Source: Shinisaurus crocodilurus | Taxonomy: Eukaryota; Chordata; Lepidosauria; Squamata; Shinisauridae | Length of the DNA: 64,000 nucleotides | Assembly: GCA_021292165.1 (NCBI GenBank) | Contig: CM037877.1 | Span: 307,958,834 to 308,022,833 of the forward strand | Direction of reading: 5' to 3' | In this document: in pieces, positions 10,033-20,109 of the stretch | How the letters are laid out: each line of letters opens with the position of its first letter | Numbering within the stretch: position 1 is the stretch's first letter | Position numbers and translations under genes: made by a program | Notes under the pieces: generated by a model | What the model was told of the DNA's origin: nothing | Seen by the model: the letters and a program-made list of their open reading frames with translations, nothing else | The model's database searches: none

Positions 10033-10181
10033 TACTAGAACAGGAGTGGGCAGAAGATAGTTCTCCAGAGGTTTTAGACTTCAACTCCCAGAAACCCCTG
10101 ACAGCATGGCCAATGGTCAGAAGTGGTGGGAGCTGAAGTCCAAAACATCTGGAGATCTTTCTGCCCACCCCTACACTAGAA
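10033..10181. mobile_element. Palindromic hAT-type MITE A, paired with MITE B
   Basis: The element is 10041-10173, starting CAGGAGTGGGCAGAAGAT and ending ATCTTTCTGCCCACCCCTA. Its arms carry the reptile MITE motif ACTTCAACTCCCA / TGGGAGCTGAAGT. The target duplication is TACTAGAA (10033-10040) and CACTAGAA (10174-10181), seven of eight identical. The right duplication is also the left duplication of the next element. Non-coding. Confidence 0.75.
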
Positions 10182-10325
10182 CAGGGCTCTCCAACCTTGG
10201 GTCCCCAGATGTTGCTGGCCTATAGCTCCCAGCATACCCAGCCAGCATGGCTAATGGCAAGGGATTCTGGGAGCTGTAGTCCAGCAACATCTGGGGACCC
10301 AAGGTTGGAGAGCCCTGCACTAGAA
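10174..10325. mobile_element. Palindromic hAT-type MITE B
   Basis: The element is 10182-10317, CAGGGCTCTCCAACCTTGGG to CCAAGGTTGGAGAGCCCTG. It has a perfect 8-bp duplication CACTAGAA at 10174-10181 and 10318-10325. Its arms are nearly complementary. It is a divergent relative of the CAGTGTTCTCC palindromes: GTTGCTGGCC replaces GTTTTTGGCC. Non-coding. Confidence 0.85.
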
Positions 10326-11199
10326 CATTCTAGCTTTAATTTCCAGCTGTAGTCACACCCTGTGCGAGTGTCCTACTTATGTATAACAAAGAAATTGATG
10401 TAAGGAGGCCTTTGCTGCTGTAAGGAGGTCAACGTTTAATGCTGGGGACTGAGAAAAGAATGAGAATAGAGTTCCTGTGGCTTTTCAGTCAGGGGTAGGG
10501 ATGTGTGTGCAGGGGGTGGGCTTCCCGTTGAGAGGTAAAGGGGTGACTGAGTCATGTATGGGGGTGTTCAGTTGGGAAGAATGTTGTTGCTTTGGCTTTG
10601 GGTGCAACACCTCTGGCCTGGGGCCCAAATCTGGCCTTCCATTCTAGCCCTCTGGGGGGGGGGGGTCTCCAGTAGACCATGCCCCCTTCTGCTGGCCCCA
10701 CCCTCTTTCCCCATGACCACCAATCATTTGGTGGTTTCCCAGCTTTTGTGCAGTTCCCCCTGCCCCCTTCTAAAAGTTTGAAATGCCTCTTCGAAGGCTT
10801 GGTCAGTGGCAGCAACAAGAGCTTTAAGCTAAAATATGCTGATATGGCTGGTATTCCCTCCCTCCCCCCGCCCCTGCTTTTGCCTTCAGCCCCTCGTGCC
10901 ACTGGAATATGACCCTCGAGAGCTCCTCTGAACTACAAGTTCAGCTTTCAGCTGAACCTCAAGCTGAAAGTGGTATTGCACCCCTGTTTTAGGTGTTCGG
11001 GTCAAAGAGCGAGCAAAGACTTTAGGCAGGGGGAAGACAGGCCAAAGGTTCAGATCGTCAGCTGGTGACACAGAGGGAGGGAAGGCTGCAAGCTGAGAGC
11101 ATGATCAGCCAGCGGAACCAGATTGGTCCTCTACTCCTCTGGTGTCACCTGGCTTCCTGGGCCAGGGGGATTATGGGCTGTAGTGTGAACCCTCTAATG
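10326..11199. other. Unassigned sequence
   Basis: No gene or named repeat is recognised. A G run lies near 10655. The overlapping frames of 75-116 codons on both strands between 10552 and 10912 share no domain and are judged chance. Confidence 0.35.
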
Positions 11200-11333
11200 C
11201 AGTGTTCTCCAACCTTGGGTCCCCAGATGTTTTTGGCCTACAACTCCCAGCATGCCCCAGACAACTACGCTGGCTGGGGCATGTTGGGAGTTGTAGGCCA
11301 AAAACATCTGGGGACCCAAGGTTGGAGAACACT
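11200..11333. mobile_element. Palindromic hAT-type MITE P2
   Basis: Arms of about 65 bp are near-perfect inverted complements around a short loop: CAGTGTTCTCCAACC to GGTTGGAGAACACT. The right terminal G and the start of the expected duplication are lost: CTCTAATG is on the left and AATG on the right. Non-coding. Confidence 0.85.
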
Positions 11334-12026
11334 AATGCCTTCTTTCAGTCCCCAGCCTTGGTGGTGCAATGAACAGGGAGTCAGTGCCTCTCAACCACGA
11401 GGCTCCTGGCTCAGCCCTGGTACCGTCACCCCAACTCACAAGGGTCAAGGGATGGGAGTGGATTTGGATGTAGAAATCTCAGTGTGCGGAGGTTAATTTT
11501 CTCGTCCTTTTTGCGGACAGGGATGTGCAAAACCTCCCTGAGAAATCCCACTATTTCTGTTTGGCTACTCGAGTCAGAACGCTTCGCTTCAGGTGGAATA
11601 TCCAAATTTGCTTCCAATTTGGCTTTAGGCAAAAATGTCGATGCTAATTGTAGGTTCCTTTGGTTTTTTTAAGCACTAGCGGCAGTCTCTGCCTTTGTAA
11701 TTTGAAGAGTGTGTGTTCCTGATATCTTTGAAATAGGGCAGGATGAAAATCTAAAAGGATAGGTCTGATGGATTGAGCTGTCAACACTCGGCATCCTACC
11801 AGCACTCCAGCTTTTAGCTTTCTTCTAGTGTAATAATAACATGTCAATGCAGCGGATTCGTTGGGTTGCTGCCCAAAGGGCTGTCAAGCAGTCACATCAG
11901 CCTTGCCCCCTTGTTTCCAAACCAGTCACTCATCAGCTGAGGAGCGCGGATTAAACTTTTTATTCCCAGGTCATCTTGCCCCCGCTCCCGAATTTTGCAT
12001 GTGTAGCAAGGCCAATGTCTCTGGAC
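11334..12026. other. Unassigned, with hAT-like start near 11519
   Basis: CAGGGATGTGCAAAACC at about 11519 resembles the terminus of reptile CAGGGATGTGC hAT elements, but I cannot find its other end. The remainder, to 12026, shows no gene or named repeat. Confidence 0.3.
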
Positions 12027-12383
12027 CAGAGGTGGAGGACCTCTTTCAGCCCAAGGGGCCAGATTCAATTTTGGAGAAGCTCTTGTGTGGACCACATTCC
12101 ACGGGGGTGGGTGGGGGTGGGGCAGAAGGCAAAAGGGGTCAGGCCAAAATACAAAAAGTACAAGCATAATTTAGCTTAAAGCTCTTACTGCCAGTGACGT
12201 AAGTCTTAGGACAGGCATTTCAACCTTTTGGAGGGGACATTAGGAAACTTCCAAAGATCACTGATTGGGGGAAAGGGGGTGGGGCCAGGGGAAGGGGCGT
12301 GGCCATCTGGAGAACCCCAGAGGCCTGGATTGGGACCCCAGGAGGGTTAGATTTGGCCCACGAGCCTGGAATCCCCCCCCCTG
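12027..12383 (+). mobile_element. hAT-like MITE (CAGAGGTGGAGG family)
   Basis: It starts CAGAGGTGGAGGACCTCTTT and ends at GGAATCCCCCCCCCTG. It contains CAGCCCAAGGGGCCAGATT, GGGGTGGGGCCAGGGG and GGATTGGGACCCCAGGAGG. The same order is found at 61746-62091 and, interrupted, at 48993-49887. Flanking CTCTGGAC and ACTCTAGA are only loosely alike, so a degraded 8-bp duplication is possible but not shown. Non-coding. Confidence 0.65.
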
Positions 12384-12431
12384 ACTCTAGATACAGCTTA
12401 GCCCTCCACAGAATCACAGGCCAAGAAGTTA

Positions 12432-12582
12432 TTTTAGTCCAGTGTTCTCCAACCTTGGGTCCCCAGATGTTTTTGGCCTAAAACTCCCAGCATGCCCCAG
12501 CCAGCGACGCTGGCTGGGGCATGCTGGGAGTTGTAGGCCAAAAACATCTGGGGACCCAAGGTTGGAGAACACTGCTTTAGTC
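12432..12582. mobile_element. Palindromic hAT-type MITE P3
   Basis: The element is 12440-12574 with near-perfect inverted arms. The target duplication is TTTTAGTC / CTTTAGTC at 12432-12439 and 12575-12582, seven of eight identical. Non-coding. Confidence 0.88.
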
Positions 12583-12979
12583 CATCTGGATACCAGCTGT
12601 CCTGTTTGATCGCTGCACACTCACTGCACAGGTGAGAGTTTTGGGCAGAGGCCAAAACAGGCTGGAGGACAATTTTGGATGGAAGCACAGAGGACACTCC
12701 CAGCCAGCTGTGGTCCTGAGAGCTTTATCTCAGCCAGTGTCACCAGATTGGTTGTTTGGTTCTCTCCTGTCACCTGACCCCTGGCTCCAGGTGGATTATG
12801 GGGTGTGTGGGAATGCCCTGTACCTTGGGGGACCTCACTTCTTGCTTCCCTTCACTGAGACTGGCTCAGTGGTTCTAACTGTGTGGGCTTCCCCCCCCCC
12901 CTTTTCTTCACATAATCAGGATTCAGAAGTCACTTTTAGGGTTGCAATCCAAGAATTGATCACCTGAGAAAACAACCTC
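12583..12979. other. Unassigned sequence
   Basis: A 111-codon frame at 12632-12967 shows no recognisable domain. A C run lies near 12890. No named repeat. Confidence 0.35.
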
Positions 12980-13560
12980 TGTTTGGGGATGCCATCCATG
13001 TCCTCCCCCGCCCGAGGGATCCTTATTGGAGGGTGATCTGGAGTCTGGACTGGAGTTCCCTGACCTGAACATCCCAGATTTGCAGACTGTTTCAAGAAAC
13101 CCCGGAGGTGAACAGGGGGAATCTTACACCCTTGCGTGTGGTGTTAGTAGACCTGTCTCCTCAGAACACTGAGAACCCTCCTCATTCTGATCCAGAAATG
13201 GAAGCCAACTCCCTGTGTACTCCCAAGAAATGCAGGTGTCTGAGGGTGCAGACCCAGCTGGCTGCCAGGTTAAAAAAAATGCCTATCTAAGACTCAGCAC
13301 TCCTCATGAGTAAAGGACTACTCAGAAGGAAGGCTCTCCTCATGCATAAGAACTTTCCAAGGCATCTTGATGATCTCCAGCTAAGCCCTGGGTGGGGCTC
13401 TATAAAAGCTCAAGTTTAAAGAGTTCTGGGCAGATGGTTACGCCGTTACGGGGACAACATCTGTTTTCCAGGTCTCAGATGGCTGTCTAGCATTCCCTTG
13501 CTACTGAGTTTCCCTTTGGACCGTGTGTGCTCTGAGCCTCTGACCTTTTCAGAAGATCTC
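12980..13560 (+). mobile_element. Possible LTR-like sequence with TATA box
   Basis: A TATAAAAG box at 13401-13408 follows a stretch with the punctuated CTCATGAGTAAAGGACT / CTCATGCATAAGAAC pattern. I associate this pattern with long terminal repeats of a squamate LTR retrotransposon. Ends, primer-binding site and a second LTR are not visible, so this would be a solo or partial LTR. Confidence 0.3.
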
Positions 13561-13710
13561 ACCTCTGAGCAATTGCCCAAGCCAGAACTGACCCCATTGG
13601 CTGGCTCCTAGCTCCACAGCTGTGATGCGCCGTGTATCATTGTGCACCCTGAAACGTTTAGTTAGCTCAGAACCAATGGCTAGGGCGGGTGCCTCACTTA
13701 AAGCAGGACA

Positions 13711-14318
13711 GCAGAAAGCAGGGATGGGGACTCGGACTCCAGGACTCGACTCATGAGTCGGACTGAGTCCCCCCCTCTGACTCGAGTCGGACTCGAGTCC
13801 CAATATTTTTAATGGGACTCGAGACTCGACTCGGGACTCGAGACCAAGGACTCGTCAACATCCTTGCTTGATGCCACCTGCAGGTGCTGTCTGGACCTAG
13901 TTGCAGTAATAATCGAAGTTTATTTTTTAAAATCATTTTCCTAATGCAACCTTTCAGACATTTTGGGTTTGGCTGCCTCTGCTTGCCTGTTTGGGGTTCC
14001 CTGCCTCCTCTGCCTGCCTGGTTATTTTGGGTTTGTCTGCCTGGTCTGTTCTTGCCAAAATCAGTGGCAGAGTTTTGAGATAAAAAGGCACACTTGTGCC
14101 TAGAATTTATTTAAGCCACACATCTGAAGTAGCCTTATTTTGTTGGGAAATAACCCCATGGATTTTAATAGGGACTCGTGGAGTCAGCTTTGGGAGTGAC
14201 TCGTGACTCGTGAGTCACCATTTTGGACCAAGGACTCGGACTCGAGACTCAGGTCCAAAGACTCGTGACTCGACTCGTGACTCGAGACCAAGGACTCTTC
14301 AACATCCCTGGCAGAAAG
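13711..14318 (+). mobile_element. GACTCG-repeat hAT-type non-autonomous transposon, copy 2
   Basis: The element is 13719-14310 (592 bp), CAGGGATGGGGACTCGG to CTCTTCAACATCCCTG, with a perfect 8-bp duplication GCAGAAAG at 13711-13718 and 14311-14318. The left arm (13719-13866) and right arm are arrays of GACTC/GAGTC. The left arm ends in TCAACATCCTTG, a one-base variant of the element terminus. The middle includes ATTTTTTAAAATCATTTTCC and GACATTTTGGGTTTGGCTG, shared with the other two copies. No transposase is encoded. Confidence 0.9.
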
Positions 14319-14911
14319 AAGGAAACTTGGGCCAAGGCTTTGAGCCGTGCACTGCTTCCTGATTACTTTGTGCAGTTCCTGGGGGCCTTGTATTTCTCTC
14401 TAGGAAACCATGAAATCGACCAGCACCCCTCCCTGCATTTGTTAAGAGTTGCAGACTCTTGTTCAACACCCTTCAGCCTTTGCTTCCCTCCTGTGAATGT
14501 GTGCACAAAACAAGCCTTTCCGTGCATGCAGAGGCGTTTATTTCATGTTACAGTAGTTAAATGTGCAGGTCAGGATGCTTTGCTACCACCACACGGCTCT
14601 CCAAGTGATAGAAGCTGAAACATCCACTGCTGTATAAAAGAACATTCAAAATGGGCGCACAATTCAAAAACAAACCTCCCTAAAATAGCAGGGCATACAG
14701 TCCTAGAACTCAGAAAGCCTGGAGGAGCTTTGTCAGTGGAGCAAAAACGGATGGGTTTCTCTAGGGAGGCTGTTCCAGGCAGAAGTCACCATGGGTGGGC
14801 CCCATTCCTGGTAGAAGACCATCTTACCACAGACGGTGGTGGCACCAAAGCAGTGCCTGTCTGCTTGGTCTTAATTCATGATGGAAAGAAGGGCTCCCTT
14901 GGGTATCCCTT
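14319..14911. other. Unassigned sequence
   Basis: No gene or named repeat recognised between the transposon and the L2-like copy that begins at about 14912. Confidence 0.35.
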
Positions 14912-15686
14912 GGGGTTACACTCCCCCTGAAAGACTGTGTTCGCAGCCTGGGGTTCCTTCTGGACCCGTCGCTTCAGATGACAGCTCAGATAGATGCGAC
15001 GGCTAGGAGTGCCTACTATCAGCTCCGGCTGATACGCCAGCTGCGCCCCTTCCTAGAGTTGGAAGACCTAAAGACGGTAGTGCACGCGCTGGTAACTTTG
15101 AGGCTTGACTTCTGCAATGCGCTGTACATAGGGCTACCTTTGTACCTAGTTCGGAAGCTTCAATTGGTGCAAAATATGGCCAGATTGGTCACCGCCGGTA
15201 CATCTAGAGGTGCCCATATTACACCAGCTTTAAAAGCATTACACTGGCTGCCAATCAGTTTCCGGGCGAAGTATAGTTATTACCTTTAAAGCCCTACATG
15301 GTTTGGGTCCGGGTTACCTGCAGGATTGCCTTCTCCCGTACAATCTGCACCGCACACTTAGGTCCTCTGGGAGGAATTTACTCCAGTCGGCCAAGACTAG
15401 GCTGGCGAGTACTACCCAGAGGACCTTCTCTTCTGCTGCTCCCAGACTGTGGAATGGCCTGTCGGAGGAGACTCATCAACTAGACAGTCTTTTGGCCTTT
15501 AAAAAGGCCATAAAGACTGACCTCTTCCAACAGGCCTACCCAGTGGAATTTTAAGAGTTTTTAGGAAACTTTTTAAAGGTTTTTAAGAATATTTTAATAA
15601 TGTTTACTATGTTTTTAACTACTTATGTATTTTATGTTTGTGGTTGTTCCCCGCCTCGATCTGAGTGGAGAGGCGGGTAAGAAATA

Positions 15687-15716
<30 letters not shown>
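14912..15716 (+). mobile_element. L2-clade LINE 3' end, second subfamily, frameshifted
   Basis: It encodes the C-terminal part of an L2 reverse transcriptase protein: LPLKDCVRSLGFLLDPSLQM, QLRLIRQLRPFL, LRLDFCNALYIGLPL, KLQLVQNMARL, HWLPISFRAKY. A frameshift near 15275 moves the reading to FKALHGLGPGYL, TRLASTTQRTFSSAAPRLWN and KAIKTDLFQQAYPVEF. The 3' UTR CCCCGCCTCGATCTGAGTGG and the ATT-repeat tail (about 15687-15715) differ from the L2 at 3.6-6.7 kb, so this is a separate subfamily. It is 5'-truncated and inactive. Confidence 0.82.
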
Positions 15717-15717
<1 letters not shown>

Positions 15718-15928
15718 CTGGACCCACCTATTAATCAAAGCTTTAAAGGTCGGGGGGGGGGATCCCAGATTCCCAGCATCTTTAATGACAGAAATTTATA
15801 TCCTCCTGCCCTTCCAATAGATTTCCAGGTCATCTTACAATACTAAAGCAAAAGTACAATATTTTTTTAAAAAAAAAAACACCATATGAAAACATTTAAA
15901 AATGCTACAGACTGAAAGCCGCAAGATC

Positions 15929-16060
15929 TAGGGTGGCCACTCAGGCATAACCAAAAGAGAGGACATAGATTTGCATAACATTTGCGTATGCTAATATATA
16001 TCTATATAGATGCACATTTAGAAATAATTACTATAATTTAAACAGAAATACATCTGGCCA
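15929..16060 (+). repeat. Unclassified repeat X, copy a
   Basis: The order is AGGGTGGCCACTCAGGCATAA, GAGAGGACATAGATTTGCATAA, ATGCTAATATATA, then TTTAGAAATAATTACTATAA and AGAAATACATCTGGCC. Parts or all of this recur at 27519-27613 (+), 42727-42834 (-) and 52746-52907 (-). I do not recognise the family. No ends or duplications could be defined. Confidence 0.6.
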
Positions 16061-16345
16061 TAGTGGGGAAGACGCGGCGACCAAGTGACTTGCGTGCCTG
16101 TTCCACCTGCTGTCCAGGTGCTCGCTGCGGATGGGCAACGTCACGGCCCCCACGGCCCTCCCTTCTTGTGGTTCTTAATCTTTAAACAGGCTTTGTGGTG
16201 TTCAAATTGGGGACACCTTCAAACAGAGGATTGTCCTTTGACAGCCCTTCAAACAGAGTTGGACACATGGCCACGCTAGCAAGATCTGAAACCTCAAAAG
16301 TGACGTGTAAGAAACTCACTGAGATAAAGCAGTTTAGGTGCGACT
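16061..16345. other. Unassigned sequence
   Basis: Nothing recognised. It is a short interval between repeat X and a palindromic element. Confidence 0.35.
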
Positions 16346-16475
16346 GCAGTCCTACGCATGCCGAAACAGAAAAAGTCCTATAACTTCCAACATACCCTAG
16401 CCAGCCATGGGGCACCAGCTGGAGCATGCTGGGAGTTGTAGGACTTTTTTCTGTCTAAACAGGCATAGGATTGTG
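16346..16475. mobile_element. Palindromic MITE with AGAAAAAGTCCTA arms
   Basis: The left arm (CAGTCCTACGCATG, AAACAGAAAAAGTCCTATAA) is the inverted complement of the right arm (TTGTAGGACTTTTTTCTGTC, TAAACAGGCATAGGATTG), with TAGCCAGC...GCTGGAGC near the centre. It is a fold-back DNA-transposon derivative of a different family from P1-P10. No duplication is resolved. Confidence 0.6.
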
Positions 16476-16519
16476 CCCTTGTATTATTAAAGTCTTGGGC
16501 CAATAAAAAAAGGCCCTTG

Positions 16520-17040
16520 TCTGATGTCAAAATGACAGAGTTTGTGCCAGTCCAGCTTCTCTGGGGAGAGCATTCCATAATCAGGGTGCCACCACTGAGG
16601 AGACCCTTTGCCTGGACCCCAATCACTGCACCTCAAATTGTGGGGAAACTGGAGAAGGGTCCCCGGCTGAAGATTTTACGGTACACCCAGGGAAACGAGG
16701 AGGAATAAAGCTGATCCTTCAGGTACCTGGGTTCCAAGCTACGAAGGGCTTTAAAAGTCAAAACCAGCACTTCAGATTGTGTCCAGAAATGGACTGGGAG
16801 TCAATTGTTCAAGTGCTGGTGTAATGTGAATTTAGCCTTGAAGAAACTCCAGTAGTCAATGGAGACCAGCAGGAATTGGTGTTATACAACTCTGTGGTCA
16901 GCTCCAAACAAAAACCACACTGCGGCATTCTGAACCAGATGAAGTTTCCATACAGTTTCCAAGGGCAGCTCCACACATTGTGTGGCAGCAGTCAAGTCCC
17001 AGAACAACTGAATACATGAATAGGCCCACAGCAGCAATTT
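16520..17040 (-). mobile_element. Antisense L2-like LINE remnant
   Basis: On the minus strand about 16890-17000 reads QCVELPLETVWKLHLVQNAAV, matching the L2 motif YCNALYVGLPLKTVRKLQLVQNAA. The lower-coordinate part has the reptile antisense L2-like text GGGAGAGCATTCCATAATC, GGGTGCCACCACTGAGGAG and GGGCTTTAAAAGTCAAAACC. The protein is broken by many changes, so the copy is old. Confidence 0.65.
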
Positions 17041-17114
17041 CCCCCTTGCGGATTTCTGTGCAGGGGAGAGAGAAGTATGCCTGTGTACTCCAGTTGCTGG
17101 GGAACATGGGCGGG

Positions 17115-17247
17115 AGGGTGCTGTGGCACTCATGTCTTGCTTGTGGGATCCCGTGAGCATCTGGTTGGCCACTGTGTGAACAGAATGCTGGACTAGATGG
17201 ACCCGTGGTCTGATCCAGCATGGGTCTTCTTATCTTATGGTCTTAAC
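17115..17247 (+). mobile_element. CR1-like LINE 3' end
   Basis: Motifs in order are GTCTTGCTTGTGGGATCCC, ATCTGGTTGGCCACTGTG, AGAATGCTGGACTAGATGG, TGGTCTGATCCAGCATGGG and a TCTTCTTATCTTATGG tail. Same family as 384-512 and antisense 31681-31803. Only the 3' UTR end is present. Confidence 0.7.
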
Positions 17248-17251
17248 TTGT

Positions 17252-17507
17252 AGGGATGGGTGAAAATTTCCTTTCAGTTCGCTGTTCATATGAATTTATC
17301 CACATTTGCAAATTTCTTCATATTTGGGATGGAAAGGACTGTACTGAATTTGGCCAGTGCAGATGGGTGAGGATTTTGTTTCAGTTTGTTTCCAATACAA
17401 ATTTACCAAATTCAATGTCTTCATATTTGGGGTGGAAAGAGTTTGAGATGTAAAAGAATTTTCTAATGAGGGAGAAATCAAGATGGACAGATTTGGCCAT
17501 CCCTCTG
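17252..17507. mobile_element. hAT-like non-autonomous element (GGGATGGGTGA family)
   Basis: The terminal sequences AGGGATGGGTGAAAATTTC and GATTTGGCCATCCCTCTG are roughly inverted. The body has internal repeats of TTCATATTTGGGGTGGAAAG. Similar AT-rich text lies at about 61223-61560 and 62760-63235. No clean 8-bp duplication. Non-coding. Confidence 0.5.
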
Positions 17508-17605
17508 TAAAAGCCTTTTAAACGTGTAGAAACATCTCCTCCCATATTTACCTACCCAGACATTAAAATCATTATCTGGGGCCCTCCTCCGCGCGCCCCC
17601 ACCAA

Positions 17606-18118
17606 ATGAGGCAAGATATGTGGCTACAAGAGAGAGGCCCTTTTCAGTGGTGGCACCCCCTTTGTGGAATGCCCTCTCCAGAGAGGTTCACCTGGTGCCT
17701 ATATGTTATGGCCTTTTCAGCACCAAGTGAAGAACTTTTTATTCTCCCAGGCATTTTAAGGACTGCTTTTAATGCTTTTAGTATTCTATTCTGCTGGTGG
17801 TTTCAATCTGGTTTTATGATGCTGCAATGGCTTTATTCTTTGCTGTTGGTTTTCATAGATTTCATAGATCATAGAGTTGGAAGGGGCCTACAAGGCCATC
17901 GAGTCCAACCCGCTGCTCAATGCAGGAAACTAGAAGAGGGGTCTCCCATCCAAGTAATCACCAGGCCTGACCACGTTGAGCCAGCGTGAACCACAGGCGC
18001 TGTGCCGTTTTATTTTTTGTTTTAATGTTTGAACTGTATGCTGTTAATGTATTGTACGCCGTCCCAAGAACTTTGGTTATTGGGTGATTTAAAAGTATGG
18101 TAAATAACTAATAAATAA
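17606..18118 (+). mobile_element. L2-like LINE 3' end, split by a 5S-derived SINE
   Basis: ATGTGGCTACAAGAGAGAGG, CCTTTTCAGTGGTGGCACC and TTGTGGAATGCCCTCTCC encode the RAFSVVAP..WN-like C-terminus of an L2-type protein. The 3' UTR continues TTTTTATTCTCCCAGGCATTT, is interrupted by the SINE at 17852-18007, and ends TTGTACGCCGTCCCAAG and AATAACTAATAAATAAAA. It is an old copy with the frame broken. Confidence 0.65.
17852..18007 (-). mobile_element. 5S rRNA-derived SINE with CR1 tail, inserted in L2-like 3' UTR
   Basis: Read on the minus strand it starts GCCTGTGGTTCACGCTGGCT, carries the 5S rRNA internal-promoter end GGCCTGGT-ATTACTTGGATGGGAGACC, then changes to the CR1 3' end CCTGCATTGAGCAGCGGGTTGGACTCGATGGCCTTGTAGGCCCC and an ATCTATGA tail. 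The segment corresponding to AGCTAAGCAGG is deleted. It lies in opposite orientation to its L2-like host. Confidence 0.75.
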
Positions 18119-18885
18119 AAATTCCTAGATTAAAGCAGGTGCCAGAGGGTGCTGCAGTCCTACATATCAAGCTCCCATACCTGCCCGCTCACATCCCCGT
18201 GGCACACAGTCAGCCCCGTGAAAGCCCCCGTGGCATTTTGAAAGAGGGGTGTGCCGCCGAAGGGGTTAAACTCCAACTCTGAGAAGCGCGCCAGGCCCTG
18301 TCTCTCTGAAGATCCACCGTTCAGGCTTTTCTCTTTCAGCCCAAACGCGATCAGATTAGGAATTAATTATAAATGTGAATAGGAATGGAAAAAAAACACA
18401 TCTTTTGTTTAATTTTTTTTTTTTTTTATAAAGTATATCAGTGAGCCACACATTAAAAGCAAATTTATGCTCGGCAGGCAGGTGAGGCCTGGCCCGGGAG
18501 GGTTGGCGGATAGAAAGGCAGCGTGCACGAGCGGTAATTGAAAATGTAAGGGATGAGCGAGTGCCTTCAATTCTGCACTCATAATAACAACCTCCGTGTG
18601 TGGAACTACAGCACCGCACAATCAGTGCTGGGGAGCCAGCAGCGCAGGGAGGGAGCAGACGCCTTCACACTCGCCCGCCTGTCTTTGTCTGAGCTCACTG
18701 GCTGCTTTGGATGCATGCCGAAGTAGAAAGTGGCAGGGCGAACCGCATTCAGGCTCCATCAGGTCTGGGGACCGTCTGGCCCTTAGGCACAACAGGGCTG
18801 TGCCTAAGGGACAGCCTGAAGTCTGAAGGCTGGCTCTGGAGGGGCAGAGCCCAGGATCAGTTTGAGCCAGAACTCAGCCCTGTTA
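18119..18885. other. Unassigned; T-tract and possible conserved non-coding DNA
   Basis: A T tract lies at 18411-18427. The sequence 18440-18620 (ACATTAAAAGCAAATTTATG, GCGGTAATTGAAAATGTAAG, GCACTCATAATAACAACC) is not repeat-like and has the look of a conserved enhancer. No coding evidence. Confidence 0.25.
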
Positions 18886-18919
18886 CCTGATGAGCAAAGC
18901 ATCTCTCAGAGCATGTGCA

Positions 18920-19815
18920 GAGTTATTTCACTTTTATTCGTATTTGTTACATTTCTGTGCCAAAGACCTCTGGGCAGTTTTCAAGACAAAGCGTAAAACC
19001 GTAAAATACAATAATGTAGTAAAACATTATGATTTAAAAAAAACCATACGATTAAAACGGAATAAAACCAAAGTAGTAACCAAGATAAAAGCCACCAGCA
19101 GCAGCGCGATGAGAGAGATTTAACCAACTTTGAAAAGATCGTTATGACTAGAGATGGTTTAGAAGGGAACGCATCTACAAGAGGTATAACAAGGGATTTA
19201 TACAGATTGATTCAAAAAGCAGAAGAACAAGATGACCATCTAAAGACAGTATATGGGATAATGAATTTGAAGAGGTGACCTCAAAGGTGGGCTGGAACAA
19301 TATATGGGATAGACGGATTATGAAAGTTATGTCAACTAGGATACAGGAGAATTTCTATAAATGTTGTTAAAATGTTCTGGAATTTTGGCGAGAGGTTTTT
19401 ACAGAAATATCGGAAATTATTGGTATTAATCTAGAGGTCTGTCCTAAACTTGCTTTGTTATCTATAACCGATAAAGTCACTTTAGGCAGGTGGGGGATGC
19501 ACCTTATGATTTATTTGAGTTGTATGTTTGTGTTTTATAGTTTTGTATGTAGTTTATAATAACTAAATAAAAAGTTATTTTAAAAAAAGCCACCAGCAGC
19601 AGTGCAAAGATCTAAAAATGCACTAGTGTGATTTTTAAAATTGAAGGGCTAAAAACTAAGCCTGGGAAAATAATAAAGGTCTTCACCTAGCACCAAAAAG
19701 AGCACAATGTAGGTACCAGGCCAGCCTCTCTGGGGAGGTCATTCTGCAACTGGGGTGCCACCACTGAAAAGGCCCTCTTCTTAGTAGCCATCCACCTTGC
19801 CTCATTTAGTGGGGG
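18920..19815 (-). mobile_element. Antisense L2-like 3' end, split by an L1
   Basis: The parts 18920-19107 and 19606-19815 join to an antisense L2-like 3' UTR: GCCAAAGACCTCTGGGCAG and AAAGCCACCAGCAGCAG, then AATAAAGGTCTTCACCTAGC, GGCCAGCCTCTCTGGGGAGG and GGGTGCCACCACTGAAAAGG. The middle is an L1 insertion with its own target duplication. Old, non-coding. Confidence 0.65.
19087..19605 (+). mobile_element. L1 LINE 3' end with internal deletions
   Basis: The insert is about 19108-19584. It is flanked by a direct repeat containing AAAGCCACCAGCAGCAG (19087-19107 and 19585-19605, one mismatch in 21). The coding remnant reads LEGNASTRGITRDLYRLIQK, NNIWDRRIMKVMSTRIQENF and EISEIIGINLEVCPKLALL. These are the same ORF2 C-terminal segments as in the L1 at 4.6-6.4 kb. 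The cysteine-motif region between them is deleted, and so is the ORF end. It ends AATAAAAAGTTATTTTAAAAAAA. Confidence 0.82.
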
Positions 19816-20109
19816 CAACGGTGGTGGTGGGAATTGATGTATAGGGGGGAAGCCTCCTATGTTCTTTGACCTGGGCATTGCTGTGGGCGTCCTGAGGCAA
19901 CAACAAAGCAGAGCAAGCTGTTAGAAAAGAGAGAGGGAGGGAGAAAGAAAGGTGCGTTTCAATAAATTTATTTCTTCTTCATTACAAAGCAAGGAAAGTT
20001 TCTTCCTTTTCCTGAGCAGCACCGAGTATGTAAACAACAATATGTAAACTTTTTAAATGCTTTTTTATTTGCGTGGTGGGGTGTGTGTGTGATTGCTTGC
20101 TGTTGTTAC

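Noticed and set aside
11200..11333. Palindromes as genuine microRNA genes
   Set aside because: Ten near-identical copies with transposon termini and target duplications explain the hairpins. No single locus stands out as a microRNA.
12027..12383. A clean 8-bp duplication for the CAGAGGTGGAGG element
   Set aside because: CTCTGGAC and ACTCTAGA fit only with an offset and mismatches, so I do not claim it.
13719..13866. GACTCG arrays as a satellite or CRISPR-like array
   Set aside because: Units are irregular, appear in both orientations and lie strictly inside elements with 8-bp duplications. There are no spacers and this is a vertebrate genome.
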